DNA of 8,820 bases. Source: Muribaculaceae bacterium (lineage in GTDB: Bacteria; Bacteroidota; Bacteroidia; Bacteroidales; Muribaculaceae). Positions 4,805 through 8,820 of this stretch are shown here, one piece after another. The stretch lies in contig JAFYCU010000284.1 in assembly GCA_017545095.1 (NCBI GenBank), positions 1 through 8,820 of the forward strand, written 5' to 3'. The notes under the pieces are model-generated. The model was not told where the DNA came from. It saw nothing but the letters and a program-made list of their open reading frames with translations, and did not search any database. The stretch's first letter is position 1; every line of letters starts with the position of its first letter. The translations under genes were made by a program, and so were the position numbers.

Positions 4805-7800
4805 TCACAAGCCCAGGTCGTGCATGGTGCGGGGGGCGGGGGTTTTGGGCAGGGGCTTGCGGTCGCGCAGCTGGTCGAGGATGACCTCGATGGCTTTGTC
4901 GAGCTGCGGGTCCACGCCCTGGAACTCCAGCGCGGGGTCGTTGTCAACCACGATGTCGGGGTCCACGCCGTGGTTTTCCACAATCCAGTGGCCGCGCGTG
5001 TCGTAGTTGGTGAAGAAGGGCACGCGGATGTCGGTGCCGTCGATGTAGGGCAGCGAGCCAGTGATGCCCACGATGCCACCCCACGACCGGGTGCCGATCA
5101 CGGTGCCAATCTTGTTCTCCTTGAAGCTCCAGGGGAACAGGTCGCCGTCGCTGGCCGAGTATTTGTTCACCAGCAGCACCTTGGGACCGTAGACGGTTCG
5201 TTCGGGGATGGTGCCGTTGTAGGAGCTGCCTCGGAACATGGTCAGGCGGTAAGGCTGGCGCAGCAGTCGCTCGATGACCATGGGCGAGATGTTTCCGCCG
5301 CCGTTGCCACGGTCGTCCACGATGAGCGCCTCGCGGTCGGTCTGCGCGAAGTAGTAGCGCGAGAACTCGCGCAGTCCCTCGGGACCCATGTCGGGGATGT
5401 AGATGTATCCCACGCGGCCGCCGGTCTTTTCGGTCACATAGTCGATGTTGTGCTGCACCCACTCGTGGTGGCGCAGGTCGTACTCGCTCTGGAGTGGCTT
5501 CACCACCACCTTGCGGGCATTGGCCCCGGCGGCGTTGTCGGCAATGGTGAGCTCGGTGTTCACGCCGGCCTTGCCGCGCAGCAGGGCGTAGATGTTGTTG
5601 ACGGTCGTCACCGGCACGCCGTCGACGGCGGTGATGAAGTCGCCCGCTTTCACCTTCATGCCCTGCTCGGTGAGCGGCGAGCGCAACTCGCTGCGGTCGG
5701 GTGCGCCGGGCAAGATTTTTTCGATGCGGAATCCTTGTCCGTCGCGCACGATGTCGGCGCCGAGCATGCCGATTTTCTGCTGGCGGGCCTTGATGTGGTC
5801 GCCGCCGTCCACGTAAGCGTGGCCACAGGCCAGCTCGCCAATCATGCCGCCAATCACGTAGGTGAGGTCGAGGCGGTTTTTCACGTAGGGCACCAGCACG
5901 GCATACTTGTCGTGGATGGCTTTCCAGTCCACGCCGTGCATGGTCTTGACGTAGAAGCCGTCGCGGTAGGCGCGCCAGGCCTCGTCGAAGATTTGCGCCC
6001 ACTCCTGGTCGTAGTTCACCAGAGCGGTCATGTCGCCCAGGTTCACGGCCTCGCTCAGCTCCACCTTGCCCATGGGCAGCGGGGTGACGTAGATGTTTCC
6101 GTCCTTGAAGAAGATGGCGCGTTTCATGTCGGTCGAGGGGGTCATGCGCGCACCGGCGGCGATGAGCTCATCCTTTTGCTCCTTGAGGTCGTAGAGGTGC
6201 GTGCCGCCGTTGCCGTAGTACCACACATGGGTGCCGTTGCAGGCAAAGGCGCCGTAGCTGCCGGTGCTGATGGGCAGCTTCACGATGCGGTTGCCAATGC
6301 CGTCGAGGTCGATTTTCACGGCGTTCTCGTCATCGGCGGCCTTGCGGCCTTTCTTCTTGGTGTCGGGGGCCTTGTCGCCGTCGGGTTCCTCGCCCACCTT
6401 CACCTGGTCGTCGGTGGGCAGGAAGGGCGACGGCGTGTCCTTGCTGAGCATCACCAGGTAGACGCCCTCCATCGAGCCGTAGGCGAAGTTCCACTCGATG
6501 TTGCTGTAGATGGGGTTGAAGTCGCGCCCCGAGGCAAAGATGAGGTACTTGCCGTCGCTGCTGAACACGGGCGAGTTGCTGTCGAACCAGTTGTCGGTGA
6601 CCTGCGTGGCCTTGCGGGCGGCGATGTCGTAGAGCATCACCACGTTGTATTCGTTGCCGGTCATCTGGTAGTAGGTGAGCCAGCGTCCGTCGGGCGAGAA
6701 CTCGGGTGCGGCGAAGCTGCTCAGGCTGTCCTGCACAAGCGTCTGCTTGCTGCGTGCCGCCACGTCCACGAGTACGATGCGGTTCTCGCGGTCGGTATAG
6801 ACGATGCGGTCGCTCTTGGGGCTCCAGGTGAAGTCAAGGATGTAGGTGTCGTTGTCGCGGGTGAGCTGTACGGGGTCTCCGCCGTCGGCGGGGCGCATCC
6901 ACAGCTCGGTCTCGCCAGTCTGGTCGCTGATGTAGGCGATGTGACGGCCGTCGGGGCTCCACTGTGCGTTGCGCTCGTGCACGCCGGCGGTGTGGGTGAT
7001 GTTGCGGGTCACGCCGTGCTTCACGGGCACGTCGAGCACCTCGCCGCGCGCGCTCACCACCAGGCGGCTGCCGTCGGGCGACAGGCCGGCGGCGGTCACG
7101 TAGTCCTTGAGTGCCTTGAGTTCCTCGCGGGCAAAGCTGTTCTCGCTGTTCATCTCCACATGGATTTGGGTGGACTGCCGCGTGGCCGGGTCGAGGGTGT
7201 AGAGATAGCCGCCCTTCTCAAACACAATCACCCCGCCGCCGCAGCTGGGGAACTTCACGTCGTAGTCGGTGAAGTGGGTCACCTTCTCGGTGGTGCCGGT
7301 GCGTGTGTTATAGGCGAAGATGTTCATCGTCATGTCACGGTCGCTGATGTAGAAAATCTCGTCGCCAATCCACATGGGCACGATGTCCTGCGCCACGTTG
7401 TTGGTGATGTTGGTCACCTGCTTGGTGGCGGGGTCGTAGATCCAGATATCGTCGGCCATGCCGCCCCGGTAGTATTTCCAGGTGCGGAACTCGCGGAACA
7501 CGCGGTTGTAGGCCATCCGCGCACCGTCGGGCGAGTAGGAGCAGAAGCCGCCCTCGGGCAGTGGCATCTGCGTGGGCAGCGAGCCGTCGATGGGTGCTGT
7601 CCACAGCTGCCCGTCGAAGCTGTCGCCGACGCGGTTGCGATAGACGATGGCTTGGCCGTCGGGAGTCCAGGTCATCACGATGTTGTTCGGCCCCATGCGG
7701 TCGCCCCAGTCGTCACGGGGGTTGCTGGCGGTGAAGGTGACGCGCCGCGGCTCGCCGCCCTCGGCGGGCATGACGTACACCTCGGTGTTGCCGTCGTACT

Positions 7801-8044
7801 GTCCGGTGAAGGCCAGCTGATTGCCGTCGGGCGAGTAGCGTGCGAACGCCTCGTAGCCGTTGTGCGAGGTGAGCCGCCGCGCCGTGCCGCCGTGGATGGA
7901 CACGGTGTAGAGGTCGCCGGCGTAGCTGAACGCCACCTCATGGCCGTTGGTGGCCGGGAAACGGAGCAGCCGCCCCTCGGCAGCGCTGCCCCCCAGTGCC
8001 GTGGCAGCCACAGCCGCCAAAGCAAGAATCAGTCTTGTTTTCAT
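4805..8044 (-). CDS. Secreted tricorn protease homologue (S41 family), 1079 residues
   Basis: This is a full-length homologue of tricorn, the giant peptidase that degrades oligopeptides. Residues 1-22 are a signal peptide (MKTRLILALAAVAATALGG, probable cleavage after SAA), so the bacterial protein should act in the periplasm or at the envelope. Residues 25-670 are beta-propellers with repeated SPDG-type turns (71, 127, 171, 322, 363, 450 and 495), split by a charged Lys/Asp-rich linker at 545-577. Residues 680-750 are the first core domain with H742 (CGHAYV). A PDZ domain covers about 753-850 (GDFITAVDGVPV). The S41 catalytic domain (870-1035) carries the nucleophile S965 in YSASDGD and E1023 in VENHGVDPD. 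G741 occupies the position of the tetrad serine of archaeal tricorn. High G+C suggests a resident gene. The start at 8044 lacks a Shine-Dalgarno sequence, as is usual in this phylum. Confidence 0.95.
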   Translation of the reverse strand: MKTRLILALAAVAATALGGSAAEGRLLRFPATNGHEVAFSYAGDLYTVSIHGGTARRLTSHNGYEAFARYSPDGNQLAFTGQYDGNTEVYVMPAEGGEPRRVTFTASNPRDDWGDRMGPNNIVMTWTPDGQAIVYRNRVGDSFDGQLWTAPIDGSLPTQMPLPEGGFCSYSPDGARMAYNRVFREFRTWKYYRGGMADDIWIYDPATKQVTNITNNVAQDIVPMWIGDEIFYISDRDMTMNIFAYNTRTGTTEKVTHFTDYDVKFPSCGGGVIVFEKGGYLYTLDPATRQSTQIHVEMNSENSFAREELKALKDYVTAAGLSPDGSRLVVSARGEVLDVPVKHGVTRNITHTAGVHERNAQWSPDGRHIAYISDQTGETELWMRPADGGDPVQLTRDNDTYILDFTWSPKSDRIVYTDRENRIVLVDVAARSKQTLVQDSLSSFAAPEFSPDGRWLTYYQMTGNEYNVVMLYDIAARKATQVTDNWFDSNSPVFSSDGKYLIFASGRDFNPIYSNIEWNFAYGSMEGVYLVMLSKDTPSPFLPTDDQVKVGEEPDGDKAPDTKKKGRKAADDENAVKIDLDGIGNRIVKLPISTGSYGAFACNGTHVWYYGNGGTHLYDLKEQKDELIAAGARMTPSTDMKRAIFFKDGNIYVTPLPMGKVELSEAVNLGDMTALVNYDQEWAQIFDEAWRAYRDGFYVKTMHGVDWKAIHDKYAVLVPYVKNRLDLTYVIGGMIGELACGHAYVDGGDHIKARQQKIGMLGADIVRDGQGFRIEKILPGAPDRSELRSPLTEQGMKVKAGDFITAVDGVPVTTVNNIYALLRGKAGVNTELTIADNAAGANARKVVVKPLQSEYDLRHHEWVQHNIDYVTEKTGGRVGYIYIPDMGPEGLREFSRYYFAQTDREALIVDDRGNGGGNISPMVIERLLRQPYRLTMFRGSSYNGTIPERTVYGPKVLLVNKYSASDGDLFPWSFKENKIGTVIGTRSWGGIVGITGSLPYIDGTDIRVPFFTNYDTRGHWIVENHGVDPDIVVDNDPALEFQGVDPQLDKAIEVILDQLRDRKPLPKTPAPRTMHDLGL

Positions 8045-8290
8045 TTATTAGTCGATATTTTATGTTATAATTTGCCAAGATGAAAAAACCGCCATAAGGT
8101 GTTGAAAAATAGAGATATACGGAGTTTTGCGCTTGATGAGTTTTTATTCCAGTGAGAGCGGATTGATATCTTGTTGTATATCTGCAATATACGTTGTTTT
8201 GGCACACTTTTTCGACCGAGTTTTCGGCGTGTCGTGACACTTTTTCGACCGAGTTTTTGCGGTTTCGCTACACTTTTTCGACCGGGTTGC
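8045..8290 (-). other. Long 5' leader of the tricorn gene
   Basis: About 245 bases lie between the predicted transcription start near 8290 and the ATG at 8044. The leader holds the 33-bp tandem repeats and a stem GTATAT-5-ATATAC (8176-8192). No ATG-initiated gene is credible here. I recognise no riboswitch family. A second promoter closer to the gene could exist, but none matches the consensus. Confidence 0.45.
8204..8286. repeat. Three 33-bp tandem repeats in the tricorn leader
   Basis: The 17-bp core ACACTTTTTCGACCGAG occurs at 8204, 8237 and 8270; the last copy differs by one base. The period is exactly 33 and the 16-base spacers diverge. Each core is followed by a short complement of CCG(A) (for example CCGA-gttt-TCGG), so each unit can form a small hairpin. 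GTGTC-GT-GACAC (8229-8240) bridges two units. The period is a multiple of three, so open frames across it give 11-residue peptide repeats, but none has an ATG start. Confidence 0.8.
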
Positions 8291-8295
8291 GGCTG

Positions 8296-8327
8296 CAAAG
8301 GTACTACAAACCGAGTAAAAATGCAAA
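8296..8327 (-). promoter_or_regulatory. Vegetative promoter of the tricorn gene
   Basis: On the minus strand, TTTG (8327-8324), a 20-base spacer and TACCTTTG (8303-8296) match the Bacteroidota -33/-7 consensus completely. The next leftward gene is the tricorn protease, after a long repeat-bearing leader. Confidence 0.7.
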
Positions 8328-8357
8328 TAAAGCCAGCTGAAAAGTGCGTTTGCGGCT

Positions 8358-8377
8358 ACTTAATGGGACTTAATGGG
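8358..8377. repeat. Perfect 10-bp tandem duplication
   Basis: ACTTAATGGG occurs twice in direct succession (8358-8367 and 8368-8377). From memory, similar short repeats are common between Bacteroidales genes. Confidence 0.75.
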
Positions 8378-8427
8378 CAACTATCTAGCAGTCGTCCCCA
8401 GCAAGCCCGTTAGGGCTGTTCAGCTCT

Positions 8428-8464
8428 TAGGCAGGGGTTCCGCCTACGGCTCCACCCCTGCCTA
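8428..8464. repeat. Long hairpin resembling a dispersed palindromic element
   Basis: TAGGCAGGGGT (8428-8438) pairs perfectly with ACCCCTGCCTA (8454-8464). The loop itself contains GCC-TAC-GGC (8442-8450). No T-run follows on either strand, so it is not a typical terminator. It has the form of a REP-like intergenic element. No REP transposase gene is in the window. Confidence 0.6.
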
Positions 8465-8795
8465 TGCCCTTGTCGAGGCTGTATCAAAAGTGTGGAACGT
8501 ATGCAGAATTGCCCAAAGGGCAACATCACTCAACCCACCTTGTGTTGTATAATCAGAGTTTCACAGTTTACACCTTCTCATTGGGGACAACTTCTCGATA
8601 GTTGCCATAAAAATGGGTCATCCGATATTCGGAATGATAGATTTGGAGCTTTTGGCAAAATGTTATCTCGCTGATGGATCTTGCGAGATGGCTTTCCAGT
8701 TTGGGTGATGGGCGATGCATGTTGGGCTTACACATGTGCTGGCCGGATGGCCGAGTGGGGTGATACCCATCGTGAACGGGGAAATTGCATCGGGG

Positions 8796-8817
8796 GAGCC
8801 GCATCGTGATGCGGCTC
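8796..8817. repeat. Perfect palindrome at the right edge
   Basis: GAGCCGCATC (8796-8805) and GATGCGGCTC (8808-8817) are perfect complements around GT. Hairpins of this type followed by CTAC-like ends recur between genes in Bacteroidales genomes, from memory. The element may continue beyond the window. Confidence 0.6.
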
Positions 8818-8820
8818 TAC

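Larger units (their letters stand above)
8330..8820. other. Gene-free, hairpin-rich intergenic region
   Basis: I find no convincing gene, tRNA or rRNA here. Short open frames exist on both strands but look like chance. The region carries a run of stems: AGCCC-4-GGGCT (8404-8417), the long stem at 8428-8464, TTGCCC-AAA-GGGCAA (8509-8523), CAACT-7-AGTTG (8588-8604), TCATCCGA-TAT-TCGG(A)ATGA (8618-8637), ATCTCGC-11-GCGAGAT (8665-8689) and the final palindrome (8796-8817). It is probably a patchwork of dispersed intergenic repeats. Confidence 0.55.

Noticed and set aside
4944..6002. Minus-strand open frame of 352 codons
   Set aside because: It overlaps the tricorn gene in another frame of the same strand and is an Arg/His/Gly-rich low-complexity translation with no independent signal.
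4619..8083. Plus-strand open frame of 1154 codons
   Set aside because: It is the antisense shadow of the tricorn gene. Its Val/His/Ala/Gly-rich composition is typical of frames opposite a high-G+C gene, and the opposite strand shows clear domains and catalytic residues.
8204..8286. CRISPR array
   Set aside because: The repeats are only 17 bp with 16-bp spacers, there are three copies, and no cas genes are present. The spacers resemble each other in their T and G runs, so this is a tandem repeat.
8065..8326. Small proteins with 11-residue repeats (GRKSV or TRSKKC units) across the leader repeats
   Set aside because: Frames open only from non-ATG codons that overlap the promoter. The periodicity simply reflects the 33-bp DNA repeat.
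8568..8804. Minus-strand open frame of 78 codons in the right intergenic region
   Set aside because: It runs across several hairpins and dispersed-looking repeats, starts within the edge palindrome, and has no promoter or ribosome binding site.
8740..8820. tRNA-like start (GCCGGATGGCCGAGTGGGG)
   Set aside because: No acceptor pairing, anticodon arm or TTC arm can be completed downstream, so the resemblance is limited to a few bases.

Overview
The window looks like chromosomal DNA of a Bacteroidales bacterium (Bacteroides, Prevotella or Muribaculaceae type). Three leftward promoters carry the Bacteroidota vegetative pattern, a -7 box TACCTTTG and a -33 box TTTG or ATTG, with exactly 20 bases between them. 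Most genes lack a clear Shine-Dalgarno sequence. A large periplasmic tricorn-type protease is present, and the left edge holds what looks like a Bacteroides-type IS4 transposase. I cannot name the species.

Layout, left to right. Bases 1-145 (minus) are the N-terminal end of an IS4-like transposase cut by the window edge, with its promoter at 170-201. Bases 204-366 hold an inverted repeat and a cluster of short direct repeats. A rightward gene (503-2584) encodes a 693-residue cytoplasmic Sel1-repeat protein of unknown function. A perfect 12-bp hairpin (2631-2661) follows; its run of T favours leftward termination. A promoter at 2748-2779 also points into it, so a ~115-nt leftward small RNA is possible. 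Bases 4653-2791 (minus) form a tight three-gene operon: a 130-residue zinc-ribbon-like protein, a 424-residue protein of unknown function and a 70-residue basic protein. The operon is preceded by a near-perfect sigma-54 promoter (4697-4714) and a strong ribosome binding site. Upstream, 8044-4805 (minus) is a complete 1079-residue secreted tricorn protease homologue, ending at a terminator hairpin (4753-4786). Its long leader contains three 33-bp tandem repeats (8204-8286) and starts at a vegetative promoter (8296-8327). Bases 8330-8820 contain no convincing gene but many hairpins, probably dispersed intergenic repeats.

Base composition splits the window. Sample 60-base lines give 26/60 G+C in the Sel1 gene (from 1501), 32/60 in the operon (from 3481) and 47/60 in the tricorn gene (from 7021). 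The tricorn gene reads as host core genome, while the Sel1 gene beside an insertion sequence reads as accessory DNA. The operon is the best candidate for something undescribed: a sigma-54-controlled, translationally coupled set of genes with no function I can assign.
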